The position numbers and the translations under genes are program-made. Source: Amanita rubescens (taxonomy: Eukaryota; Basidiomycota; Agaricomycetes; Agaricales; Amanitaceae). Taken from it: a DNA stretch of 64,000 bases. Positions 11,660 to 23,100 of the stretch are shown here, one piece after another. The DNA lies in assembly GCA_015039365.1 (NCBI GenBank), contig WION01000022.1, forward strand, positions 1 through 64,000. Direction: 5' to 3'. The stretch's first letter is position 1, and each line of letters opens with the position of its first letter. The notes below the pieces were generated by a model. The model searched no databases and was not told the DNA's origin. It worked only from the letters and a program-made list of their open reading frames with translations.

Positions 11660-11781
11660 AACTGCATCAGGCGTCAATGATGGCAAGACTGCCCTTGTAA
11701 GTCCAGCGGATGTATTTTATGGTTCTATTTACTGACACTAGCGGTTTCTAGGTTTCGAGCCAATTTCTAAGGGTTCGCCTA

Positions 11782-14700
11782 TTATACTGCATTATAGTCA
11801 TTGGCGGCGGTTGCGACTATCTTATGGAACCACAAGTCAAAAACCGGAACACCTGAGACCACCGGTTCCAGCAGCAGGTTCTGCACGTCCGGATCCAAAT
11901 TCACTTCCAATTTTTTTAGGCACGTGGATATGCGCAATGGCTGGCGCTCGCTCGCGGGTTGCCGCGAACGCATATATTTCAGGCGCACCTGGTTCAAGGG
12001 AGTTAACGACTGTAGCCGGCGATGGAGGAGCAAGAACACACTTCGATATCTTTCTTATCATCTACGGGCAAAACAACAGAATCCGTCATGGCTTTCCAAA
12101 AGAGCGCCGGGCGCGTCGTGCGCGGCGACTTCAAGCTTTTTTTGTAGTCGGCCTCCGAGACGATGTTCCCCACAAGTTGGCGTGGATGTCCCTTACCTCT
12201 CATCCAATGGTAGAGACGAACTAGGAAAAGCTGCGCGTAGAGCTTGGCTTTGTCTTTGTGTTCTGCGAGACAGACATAATAGCAAGATATTCGTTTGTAG
12301 ACGTCTTTAAACGATAGGATCCGATGGTTCCAAATCGTGGCCACAAGCTTGAACGCGTAGAGAAACCTGGCCCTATGGGTTTCACCTGGCGCTAGGGGCT
12401 ACATTACCACATCCCTTTATCAAAATACACAACGAAGGAAGAAAGGATTAACTTACCAGGAGAATGTCGTCGACTCTGCAGAGTTTCAAGCGTAACCCTT
12501 TCTGGAAGGCTTCGAATTGACGACGTTGCCATGGTGCGTGGTGGCCAACGAGGAGTGCCGTTAAGAGTGGGCGCACGATACCCTCGTGTTCATCACCCTC
12601 GCGCACACGCAGGAAAAGGGGTGCAGGTATCTCGGCCTGTGCAGCCCGGTCGATCAGAGTATTGTGAATCGGGTCACTTATAGAGAGCGTTGTATCTGGC
12701 GTCATGTTTAGGACGAGGGCAACAAGGTCATGGGTCTCCTTGTCAGGTAACATCGCGAGTAGATGTTCAGGCAAGTAGTCTTGATACGGGCGCAAAAGGA
12801 AATCAAAGCATGAATCGTCTTGGAAGAAGGCTGCGTAAACGAGGAACGGGTTGACTGGATAAGGCTCAAGCAGGAGTTGCACCATCACTAGTGCCGTCAA
12901 CACGCCATCTGTTTCATAATCTATATATGCGGGCGCGCGTATAAGATTGGGTGGAAGGGACATATCCAATGTGCGATAGGCTCCACCTTGGAAGGGAACC
13001 CAACGGTTATCCCCCTTTACGCGTAGATCAAGAGCACCTTGATGAACACTTTGTGATGGCCCATCGCCAAGTGCGGGAATCTTATTCTTGCCTCTGAACC
13101 TGAATGAGATCATGCTCGAGCGACGTGCAATGCCACTTACATAAAAAAGGGTCGCAGTGAAGACAACAACGCGCTACTGTTCCGGATGTTGCATGTGATT
13201 TGCTCAGGGTCTTCGGGTTCGTATTGATACGGCGCGGTGCCTGATATCAATGACTTCACCAAATGGACGAATGCCGGTGAGGCCAGCTCGATTGAAGGCG
13301 CGCCGAGACGGAACACCTGGTGGATCGACTGAGAACGGATATGAAGCTGCCAGACTCTGATATCGTCCAATCGTGGCAGCTGTACTTCGCCTTTATCTGC
13401 CGAGGGATCGTCAACTTCTTCATACAAGTCGAGATCAATTGGCGAATCTGCCCTGTCGTTTTCAATGTCGTCCTGCAATAGCGTCGTCGCGTCTTCGCCC
13501 TCATTTCGGGTTTCTACCATTTCGATGTCGCTATCGCTGGTTTCCTCAGAAGATGTAGAATTCTCGCCTGGGCGGCGCCGCTTAGCGTTGCCGGGCTTGA
13601 GCTGTAGATATGGATTGGCAAGAGAAGCGATCATTGTGGCAACTCTTACCGTGGGCGATGAGATGCGGCGTCGACGGCCAGAAGCCTGAGTTGTTTATAT
13701 CATGGGAGGACTTTCTGATTTAAAAAATCACCTACAGATGAACTAGCGCCCTCTGCTGATGGGCATTCGTTGTTAATACATCCTCCATTTCTTGCAATGG
13801 GTTTCAGTTTAAGCCATTTGAAGGTATCACCACCGAGAAGGCGCCATGGCATGCAAGCGTGTTGAAGGCGATTCAGTGGTCCGTCGGGAATGGGGCCTCG
13901 AAGATTACCACGTGTAGGGGCTAACAGATAGGTATGAATCAATTGCATGGATGATAGCGAAAGAGGACTGACCAAGCAAGAGAAAAGGAGCCTCACGTGT
14001 ATTCGTTTGAACGAGAACGATCGTCGCATGTTGGCGCAAGAACTCGGTAGTGAATTCGGCAAGACCTGCTAAGCCCACTTGGAAAGCCCACTTCGACCTC
14101 TTTTGCTTGGATTTGGATTGACCCAACACGTCCCATGCGAGGCTATTGAACGTGTTGCCGTCGTCATCGTCTGGGCGCTTGAGCTGGAATTCGTTGGCGT
14201 CCAGATGCAATTTCAAGGCACGATCAATCGTCATCCATGGATTGGGCGCATTTTGACTTAATTCTACATGAAACACCAGATTATGTCTCGACAAGTGGTC
14301 GACGACTACACCAAGCTCCCTGATGTTGAAAACAGGTTCGGGTGGCGGTTGTCCTGCGTAGGAATAATTGTTATCAAGCTAAGAAGTTTAAGTGACATGT
14401 TATCATGAAACAGGGAGAGAGGGATACGCACGACAAATGGCCATATTGCACAATTATATTGAATAATCGTGGACGCGGCAGAAGGCACTTGTGGAATAGG
14501 GACGGACACTTGGCTGCGGCTTCTGCGTGCTTTGGAGGGACGATGGTTCGCTGCTGCCTCCATTCTCTGGCGATTTGCTGTGCTGACGGCCGCGGTGGCA
14601 TTCGTCCATGAATGTAGTGATCGATTGCCGACATTAGCAAATGCACGCGCGGGAGGGCTACGTGCCACCTGAGCGGCGGCTTCGGTGGCATTGGGCTGAA

Positions 14701-15118
14701 TTGGAGAAGCGGCAGCTGCAGCAGCAGAAGCTCCACTGGCGTTTGCCTCGGCTTGTGTAGAGACAAGTATCTCGTGGAGGTCGAATGACTGGCTGCAGAC
14801 ACATAACGTAGGGTTATCTCCTTGATTCTAAATAAAAAATCAGACGCTAACTAATCGGATGGTAAACAGACGAGTTACATGGGGATGATACCCTCCGCAA
14901 TGGCTTGAAAGGCATCCACCTTGACCTACTGATGGTGGAGGTGGGACTATATGCATCCACCACGGATGCTGGCAAATGCAGACCTCATCGGGACTCTTAG
15001 GCATCCGCCTTAAGTTGATGCCATCATCTTCTCGAAAGACGGCCTTGGGACAGCGGCACCCCTCTCTCAGAGTGCAATGGGCGCGTATTGCCAAAGCTGT
15101 TGGGATAACTTCTGGCAT
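11782..15118 (-). CDS. Large Agaricomycete protein with N-terminal cysteine cluster, function unknown
   Basis: Eight exons (15118-14879, 14788-14428, 14353-13973, 13920-13736, 13685-13141, 13099-12457, 12398-12042, 11988-11782) join with consistent phase into 972 aa. The N-terminus has a cysteine-rich module with HCTLREGCRCP, VCICQHPWWMH and CLSSHCGGY. The middle has SRHNLVFHVEL and a possible nuclear, acidic segment (SSEETSDSDIEMVE). The C-terminus ends VFDLWFHKIVATAANDYNAV. This whole order is that of a multi-copy family I know from mushroom genomes, often called hypothetical; its C-terminal third has been likened to HECT-type folds, which I cannot confirm. It is convergent with the integrase gene (255 bp gap). 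An alternative start at 15175 is possible. The frame is intact, unlike many neighbours. Confidence 0.7.
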
Positions 15119-16929
15119 GAGAAGATGAGGGTGGGAGCAAAGGTATGGCACAGTTTTTTTTTTTCGCTGAAGCATCGGATCACTTGTTTGGATAGGATGT
15201 CAGCGATTTTTACGATAGGGAAGGTCGGCCGCCGACGGATGCACGTTTAAGCTCGGCTTACACGGGAATAGGGATATTCTTTTGCCAAATTTGAAATATA
15301 AATCATTGAGCAGGACGTATCATGGCGATAGAACACTACTATCTGCATCATGGCTCGGCTTTCCCGGGTACGTGGGTATGTTGTTTTCAAATATACCTTG
15401 TTCAAGCAGAAGCGGTAGGGGCGGTGACGGCCGTATGTGGAACACTTGTGTCATAATCTAAAAATAGGACGACATGCAGCTGAGCTGTTCTGGGATATAC
15501 GCGAGGAGGTGAAACAGGGGAGGGGAACGGAGGATAAGGTCCAATGAGGAACTTGACGAACATTGAAGAATTTAGGCGCGGGAAATTGATGCGCCGTCGA
15601 GGAGTCGCGACCTATTTTAACGTTACCCCATATGTCAGTCGGAGCGCGTGACATCAGGCCTTCCTCCGTTACCAAAGCAACCTTCGCCAGAATGGTGGAT
15701 TGTTAACTGTGGATATCCGTTGGTATTGAAGGTGCCGTCACGTACCGTGTGTCGTGAATGGAGTCCGGACATTATTGCATTCGTGGTCCCGTCCCGTTCC
15801 CGAGCCGACGATCATGCCTCTATCACTGATGCATCAAGGCCGTATTTGATCCGTTTGATTGTGGCGATGACGAGTGGCGTACAACTGTTAAGAAGTTATC
15901 GTTTTTGCGCGTGAACGCTAACTCATATTATATAGAGAATAGATTGGGATGTTGGACGCAGTATTGTGTTCATACGGGACTACAAGATGAAGTACGGAGA
16001 AGTGAAGATATGATATATGGAATGCATTCTAAAAACAGGGCGTACTGCCGGGATATGATATGATAGTGAATCGTGTTGTTGGCATCAGGCGAAGGGGCAC
16101 GCGTTGTCCATCACTTCAGAACATCGCGAAGGATATAAAATATCAAGAAATATGTTTTCGAGAGCGAAGAAATGACTATCACACGTCCTCCGCGCCCCTA
16201 CCGCTCTGGACTCTCCTGTATTGTTCCAAGGGATCCTTCTTCCACCTACGAATGACCGAATGCAATACTTTGCTTTTCGTGAATAATGGGTTAATTGGCC
16301 GTCGGTGAACGCACCTGCAGAACAATACCCGGCAAGGCCGCTTGCCAATGTCTCAAACACTCTAAACAAAACATTCGTCGCTTTACGTCGTCAAAATTTG
16401 ATTGCGACGCTGTAGTGCCTCGCGGACGAACCATCGAACAAAACCGACCCCAACGCATTCCCCATACGTTTCATACTATCTCGAATGAAGACCGCTATCG
16501 ACGGTGAAAGAGTATTTGGGATTAATAGGTCAAGGACGCACCAGGCATGGCTTGATTTGGTATGAACGCGGTAACAGAAGGTCAAACGAATGGTACGGGC
16601 AGGAGAAGAAGCTCAAAATGGTAAAAGGTCCGGGTGGGTATGCTTGGCGTTGCGAGTGCTTCACGGCGATGAGTCGTGACAAGAACGCAGCGCACCACTT
16701 GACGTGCGGGCTCGGGGTTCAGCATCTTTCTCCAGCTCTGCGCAGACAGCTTTTCCACCCTCAAGCCTTTGTCGAAATGTCACGCAACCAGTAATCCCTC
16801 GACGCACCCAGCAGCAGCAACCTGAATACCATCACTCTAGCTTCGGCCAGACCAGGTGCGACTCTCGCTACCTCACTCGCTCTTCTCTTTGCTCATTCAC
16901 CTCTAGTTTTCCTCGGTACCCAAATAGAG
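15119..16929. other. No supported gene
   Basis: Only short frames without splice-consistent extension or recognisable motifs are present. The last part (about 16.75-16.93 kb) may be the eroded 5' portion of the NACHT-ankyrin pseudogene, where a P-loop would be expected but is not found. Confidence 0.5.
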
Positions 16930-18565
16930 TTTGCCCGTACCCTCGCCGTCCGTCATACTCGTAATCGACCGTCGTAGCCGCGACACTTACGCAACAGGTT
17001 TGCTTGCTCAACTTTTACGCAAAGTCTCTCCAGGGTTGAAGCCAGCCGTCATCAATTTACTCAAACAATGTCCAAATCCTCGATCCGTTCACGACTTCGA
17101 CCTGACAGAGCTCATCTTGGAATTCGCGCGAGAGTTTGATAAGACTTCGTCGTGATTGATGCCGTAGACGAATGTGACAATCTTTCCGAGTTGCTACCAG
17201 CTCTGACAGTTCTAGCTGTGGAAATCAACGTGCTCGCTACTGGTCGCGTCAATTCTCAAATTCGCAACGAGTTTCAGGGGCACGGAAAGGTGATAATTGG
17301 ACGAGACGATATCAACCATGAGTCCATGACGCGCGGAGGTTCGTCGAAACGGATGTGAGGCACGTCAAAACTCGGGATCCCCAGCTAGTTCAGGACATTA
17401 TTGATAGGTTGATCTCCGGTGCACAAGGAACGTAAGCACGTAAGCATTATCTATCCGATTTACATCTTTTGATGGAGATCCTGACGTTTCTCTTCAGCTT
17501 TCTATGGCCGTCGTATCACATGCGGCGATTGAGAAAGTTGCGGACAGATTACGATATACGAGAAGCTTTGGACGACTTACCCCACGGAATGGAGGACACG
17601 TTATCTAGGGCTCTCGAAACCATTGATGCGCATCCTAATTCGGACCGCATTCGTCGAGTGCTGCGACTGGCTATATACGCAGTACAACCTCTCACGCTGT
17701 ACGAATTGGCGGAAGGCATCGCGACAGGTGAAATGATCGACGTATGGGACCCAGCACGCGTCGTGACGGATCCAATATCCCTCATCGACGATTGCGCAAA
17801 CCTCCTCGTCTGTGCTCCCAGCAGTACTTTTCCATATCTCCCTGACGTGGTTATTCCTTTTCACGCGTCTGTCAAAGAATTCCTCGCGAACCCTGCCAGG
17901 ATAACCCAGCCGTTCCTCAGATATGCCCTGTACCCGCAGAGTGTTGTACATTGCGATTTGGCATACGAGGAACTAGGAGCGCTGCAGCTTTACGACAAGA
18001 ATGGCGTCAAGGTTGAGCTTCATCTCCTCACTCCCGGCCAACTCGCCGTCAGACTCGATCTTGCGATGTTGATCCCACATTTTTGTACTGAAGAACTCAT
18101 GGCTGAAGATAACAGAGGTTCAACACCGCTATGCGTCGCCGTGGAAAGATCTGCCTCCCTAATGCTTGTCGACAACCTTTTAAGGAGGGTGGACGTTAAT
18201 CAAATCAACTGCAACAGTGAAACGGCCCTTCATATCGCTGCGTCCACCGAAGACGTTCGGAATTGGGAAGCTATCATTCACCGGGTTTTGGTGGCTGGTG
18301 CAAATCCACACTTTCAGAACGACGAGGGACAGAGTGCACTGCACCTTCTGATGAACAATCCTATGCGAGCATTGTCATGTGTATCCCTCCTGCTACGGCG
18401 CGGGGCTGATATCCATGCCCGCGATGCGTATTCTCGCACATCACTTCCGGTTCATCGACGTCCTTCAGCTGATTTTAGGACGTGGAACTGAATCTGGACT
18501 CGCGCGCTACGAGCGGCTCCTTCATTATCGGTTACTCTGAAGGATTCGAACCATCGCTATCAACA
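16930..18565 (+). pseudogene. NACHT-ankyrin (NLR-like) pseudogene
   Basis: Segments in three frames line up as one NLR-like gene. First is SRDTYATGLLAQLLRK with an LTELILEFAREF helix. Then comes FVVIDAVDECDN, a Walker B/NACHT signature (near 17,150), next VNVLATGR-type text and RRFVETDVRHV. An intron beginning near 17,432 leads to LRKLRTDYDIREALDDLP and the winged-helix-like LAIYAVQPLTLYELAEGI. The rest of the open frame to 18,491 holds about three ankyrin repeats (STPLCVAVE, ETALHIAAS, QSALHLL). Frame breaks occur near 17,147, near 17,335 and near 18,455, after which LQLILGRG continues in another frame. The P-loop exon is missing. Intact relatives sense non-self or trigger cell death in fungi; this copy is broken. 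Confidence 0.68.
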
Positions 18566-18710
18566 CCTTTCCATTTTTCAAGCCTTTTAAACACATATCT
18601 ACAAGCAGGTCCTTCAGTTACTTTCAAGGATTCGAACCATCGCTATCAACATTCCATTTTTCAAGCTCGTAAACACATATGTTTATCGCTATCAGTCGCT
18701 CTCGAAACTT
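18531..18710. repeat. Two-copy repeat with a tRNA B-box-like core on the minus strand
   Basis: A block starting GTTACTCTGAAGG at 18531 recurs at 18617 (86-bp period). Both copies share the core GGATTCGAACCATCGCTATC, then a TCCATTTTTCAAGC stretch. The reverse complement of the core contains GGTTCGAATCC, which matches the RNA polymerase III B-box. A related stretch lies at 2330-2410. A tRNA-derived SINE remnant is possible, but no A-box is clear. Confidence 0.5.
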
Positions 18711-18847
18711 CTGTGGTCTCAATTCATACTCCTTGCTCTCGTTCAATTCTGCTAGCCACCGGTCTCGCTAGAAGTAGAAATATAGTAGAATTTTCGTTCC
18801 AATGTTTAGCTTGAGAAATACAACGAGTCGTTTGTCTCAATACTTCA

Positions 18848-19146
18848 TGCTCGTGCACGAACAATGCATGGACCACGCATTGGGGATGAATGGGTCACGC
18901 GTTGGTCATGAGTGTTCGACGCGTTGTTGTAAATTCACTTTTTCAAGTTGGAGGTGTGGACGACGAGTGATCACGCAAGGATGATTTTTGCTTCGAAAAG
19001 TCAATCATGCGTGGCCCACGTACGATCATGCGTGATCATGTATTGGCCATGGGTGATCATGTGTGGCCATACGTCGTCCACTCGTGATCATGCGTGATCA
19101 CGCAGGTCTTGCATGGATAATGCATGATCATGTATGATCATTCGAT
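18848..19146. repeat. Degenerate GATC-rich short-period repeat field B
   Basis: About 300 bp of the same vocabulary as the field at 1462-1790: TGATCATGCG, CGTGATCA, CATGGACCACGC, CGTCGTCCA. It abuts, almost without gap, a 5'-truncated F-box gene fragment at 19.15 kb, which suggests it lies at a rearrangement breakpoint. Confidence 0.65.
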
Positions 19147-19571
19147 TTAGTCCAATTTGGCGGAGCAAACTCAAGACTCTATCGCTTGATGCACTGGACT
19201 GCAGTACCGCGAGGGTCATTAATTGGGCTCCTGAATTGGAGCACGTGATAATCACGGACAAACTGTGGGCGCTGGATGCTCTTAGATCCCTTACGCGCTG
19301 CTCCACAGCACATTCTCTAAAGAAGATCACAATCTATATCAGAATACACAAAAGTCTGAGGTATTTACGCGCAATAATAAAGATCATCGAACGGTGGGGA
19401 AAAGACCAATTCCCAAGCTTGTGCCTTCTGACTGTCCATCTCATTGACAATGAAGAGGAGTATGCGATATCTGCCATATGTGACTTGGTGTGGATGGGCG
19501 CGGGTAGGGGATTTGAAGTGGAGGTCAAATTTTCGCCACCCCAGATCATGCCACCGTTTGGTGATTTATGA
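19147..19571 (+). pseudogene. 5'-truncated F-box/LRR-like gene fragment
   Basis: The frame ending at 19571 matches, block by block, the C-terminal part of the intact gene at 19955-21289. Shared blocks are a KLKTLSLD start, PELEHVIITDKLWALDALRSL against PELDHLILAGQISSLDVLRSL, SLKKI, WGKDQFPSL against WEKRQFPKL, and a final GRGFEVEVKFS. The N-terminal F-box and middle are absent. It is a duplicate remnant cut at the edge of the GATC-rich repeat. Confidence 0.72.
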
Positions 19572-19954
19572 ATTTGACTAGATGCGTCACCGCCACCGTG
19601 AATGTCATCCGACGCCAGCAGCGTAACGCGTAACGGGTCATGGAGATGCACCCGCTGCTAAAGTCCTCAGCCCGTGATATCGTTCTTGCTTGGCGACTCA
19701 GTACTGGTAATCGTCAATCATTTTCAAAACACGCAAAACACATGTTATCCAATTTTCATTTCTGGATACTCGTCTATTCGAAACAGCTGTATCTTTACAT
19801 ACGCACAGGTCTCGGGCTTTGCATGTCATTTAATAAAGTACTAGTTCGGACAAGTGATGGAATTACTAAGCAATGGCCAGTCTGGTACTACGCCGCAGGC
19901 CCGCAGTCGACGTCTTCAAGTATAACTAGACCCAGCTCTCTAACACTCAACATT

Positions 19955-21289
19955 ATGCATTCTTACAGCATCTCCTCCGAGTCACCAAACAAATTACAAT
20001 CGGAGAACGCGCCCAGGGTCCATGATACCAACTGGGCAACGCTATACCCAGAACTCATATACGAGATCCTCACTTATTGCTTTTCGGACGCCACATTATC
20101 CGTATGCACTCCTGAAACATTTCCATGGTATCTAGGCCATATCACTCGGTCATGGAGATCAGTCTTCATATCCTCACCACGTTTTTGGGATCGCTTTTCC
20201 TTCCATGCTCTGCCAAAAACAGCTACGATAAGCCGACTCGAGCGTGCCTTAGCATTGGTCCAATTGTGCATCGAGCACACCAAAGATCATCCATTTTCTT
20301 TCAGCTTTGCGGCCATGATGTTCGCCATGAAGGTTCCACAGTCGCTCTACGCTATCCAGATTCTGGAAACTCTAGTTGCCCATGCGGAACGCTGGCGCGC
20401 CGCATGCTTCATAGCTGATCTGGGAGAATCGCTCAATAAAGGGAAAGGTCGTTTTGGGCAACTCCATACGCTCCAAATATGTATCCCTCTCGGGGTTTCA
20501 CGTCATCACATCGCTTCCGACCTCTTTGAAGATGCGCCGAATCTCACGCGCGTATATGCGACTGATTATCACCGACTTTGTTGGTCAAGCGTAACCGTCC
20601 TACATATCCAGCTTGCACCACGTTCCGCCCATAAGTTCTTTGCGGAGCTTGAGCAGATGACGTCTCTCGAAGAACTCGCAGTCAGGGGATTGTCCTTGCG
20701 CCACGACGTGGCCACTGTCCCAGTTGAATTACCTTCCCTCAAGACATTTTCCGTTGAGCACTATTTTCCCCTTTCGCTCATTGAAGCCCCTTCGCTGGAG
20801 AAGTTGTACCTAGCCAATGCTCTACTTGGTGCTGATACACAGATAGTTAAAACTTTTCTGCGGGGTGTAAACCATCTCAACACCTTATCATTCGATGTCG
20901 TGCACAGTGTCGATATCGCGACGATCATTGATTGTACTCCCGAACTTGATCATCTGATCCTCGCTGGACAAATCTCTTCCCTAGATGTTTTGCGGTCCCT
21001 CGCGTCTCGCTCTCTAAAGAAGATAAACGTTGGTGTCAGGACGCCGAATCCTACATCCTCTAGTAGCGTATCGATTATGCATCAACTGACGAATATGGTG
21101 GAATCTTGGGAAAAACGTCAATTTCCCAAGTTGCGCTTCTTGTCGGTATATGTCAATAACCGCGGGGGGGAAGATATTTCGTCTGCTGTAGGCGACTTGA
21201 TACGGGTAGGCACGGATAAGGGGCTCGAAGTGGACATCAGTTCTCGACCATTCCCGATGGTAGTACAGTTCAGCGATTGGTCAGACTGA
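19955..21289 (+). CDS. F-box-like domain protein (Agaricomycete family)
   Basis: A single uninterrupted frame of 444 aa begins MHSYSISSESP. Residues about 28-75 contain LYPELIYEILTYCF, then FPWYLGHITRSWRSVFISSPRFWDRF, the F-box-like hallmark of the large mushroom family. The remainder is leucine-spaced (LTRVYA, LHIQLAPRS, LEELAVRGLSL, LEKLYLANALL) like degenerate leucine-rich repeats. F-box proteins bring substrates to SCF ubiquitin ligases; the partner here is unknown. The open frame extends upstream to 19640, but that part has no family match. It is one of four related copies within 9 kb. Confidence 0.82.
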   Translation: MHSYSISSESPNKLQSENAPRVHDTNWATLYPELIYEILTYCFSDATLSVCTPETFPWYLGHITRSWRSVFISSPRFWDRFSFHALPKTATISRLERALALVQLCIEHTKDHPFSFSFAAMMFAMKVPQSLYAIQILETLVAHAERWRAACFIADLGESLNKGKGRFGQLHTLQICIPLGVSRHHIASDLFEDAPNLTRVYATDYHRLCWSSVTVLHIQLAPRSAHKFFAELEQMTSLEELAVRGLSLRHDVATVPVELPSLKTFSVEHYFPLSLIEAPSLEKLYLANALLGADTQIVKTFLRGVNHLNTLSFDVVHSVDIATIIDCTPELDHLILAGQISSLDVLRSLASRSLKKINVGVRTPNPTSSSSVSIMHQLTNMVESWEKRQFPKLRFLSVYVNNRGGEDISSAVGDLIRVGTDKGLEVDISSRPFPMVVQFSDWSD

Positions 21290-21772
21290 TGGGCGAGTAA
21301 CAGAGACGGGGGTTGAAAGGTATCATAATATAAACCATCTTTATATGTTGCATTCGTTAGATGTACTATAATCCGGTACTCCCATTTGCTTGTAATAAGA
21401 TCAAACCTAAGTCTGTTGATTGGCGCACTGAACGAATCAGTGTGAACCAGTACTTGTTAGACCATGCTCCGATTTTCCTGACTGTGCTACGTCCTCGTGA
21501 ATTCACAGGATATCCTTACGGTACATCACGGCAGGGTAATACGATTCTTTGATATGTTGGCATCTTCCTGTCTTCATGTAGGAACTATGTAATGGAAAGG
21601 GCTGAAAGAGAGAACAAGACAGCCACGTCGAGTGCGCACGCACACTTATCTTTTCCTTCAAGGAAAAGTGCGGGAAAATGTTGGGCGCACTGGAGCGCGC
21701 TGCCACCAGCACGTCATCGATTCATCGATCTCGATCATCGATCATCCTTACCTTGACACCGATCAAGTTACC

Positions 21773-23100
21773 ATGGCCATTCTGCCTAACATTCCGGCCG
21801 AGATTTTTGGGGAAATCTTTTACCTCGTCCTTCGCGGACCAATATCTAATAATCGGGAGTCACTATTTCCTTGGAACCTTGGCCGGGTTTGCAAAAGTTG
21901 GCGTCATGCTTTTGTGACCTATCCAAAACTTTGGGCATTCATCGCTCTCGACGTTATCGTTGTTGATAATGAAGCGAACCTGGAGAAGATTTGCAACCGC
22001 TTTCTTCTCTGTTTGCAGCGTTCCGGGAATCACCCACTTAGCCTCATTTTCTGCGCCCGTGAAAAAAATGACGGGGACCAACGATCGCCGTGGATCCGGG
22101 CTTGGAAAGCGTTCCTATCTTGCTCACATCGTTGGAAAAATATCGAGAAACGCTGCAATTTCGCGATCTAACGATAGAATGCACAGGGGGTTTTCCCTTG
22201 TTGCAATCGTTCACGCTGTGTTCTAATGAACATTCTGCTTGCGACGCCTTTCACGATGATGCCCCTCGTCTCACGCAATTCGGCTTAGCATATTACGAAA
22301 ATGTAATCGTATCTCACGCGTGGTCATTTCCTTTGTCGCAGCTAACTAAATTCACATTGGCAATGGATGGTATCTCGAACGACGCCTTGCAAGTTCTCTT
22401 GGGAAACCTGCACAACATCCGGGAATTGTGTTTTAAAGCGTCTGGATATAATTGGGCCCCTGATATACCTCCTCCTTTCCCTCCAACATATCTTAAGCAC
22501 CTACGCGTCCTGGAGGTGCATTACGTCCAGATCCTCCAAGTAATCAAAGCACCTTCATTGGTGGAACTTCGTTTGCAGACAGCCTCTGATATTTATCCTC
22601 TTGGGGATGACGGCTATGAGATGTTCGACTTTTACCGAGAGGTCGTGGAAGCATTCATCGAGCTCTCATCTTGCCATTTGCGTAAGCTCGTCCTCACAGG
22701 ATTTACAATAGAGGTCGAGCCTCTGATGAACTCATTCCCTGACTTGGAAGAATTTTGCATCGACGAGCGCCATGGGTTTTCATGTGCATTGCTCGGATCC
22801 TTCGACGAAGAACTGGAATCCACCCCATTTCCCAACTTGCGCATTCTCACCTTGAACTGCGGATCCTACCGCGCTGAAGATATAGTGGGGGTGTTGACGA
22901 GTATATTGGAGTTCCGAAATGGCGTATACATTGGGAAACCTTCTATCCCGCTGAGGCCGTTGGAAAAGATTATCATAAAACGGAGGTATGCCTGGTATCC
23001 GGTGCCTGACTTTTATGACTCGGAACCCATCCCTGATGAGTTCGAAGACGCAATATTAGAGTGGGCCCCATTCAAAGTCGAGGTTCAGTTCGACCAATAG
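21773..23100 (+). CDS. F-box-like protein, one apparent frameshift
   Basis: MAILPNIPAEIFGEIFYLVLRGP opens an F-box-like segment followed by SLFPWNLGRVCKSWRHAFVTYPKLWAF. The frame shifts at a run of five A (22136-22140). One more A would place it in frame with the long downstream frame (YRETLQFRDLTIEC, LCSNEHSACDAF, LRKLVLTGF, EWAPFKVEVQFDQ), for about 440 aa in all. Homopolymer context makes a sequencing error likely, but a true mutation is possible. The C-terminal signature recurs in the relic near 26.25 kb. Confidence 0.72.
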
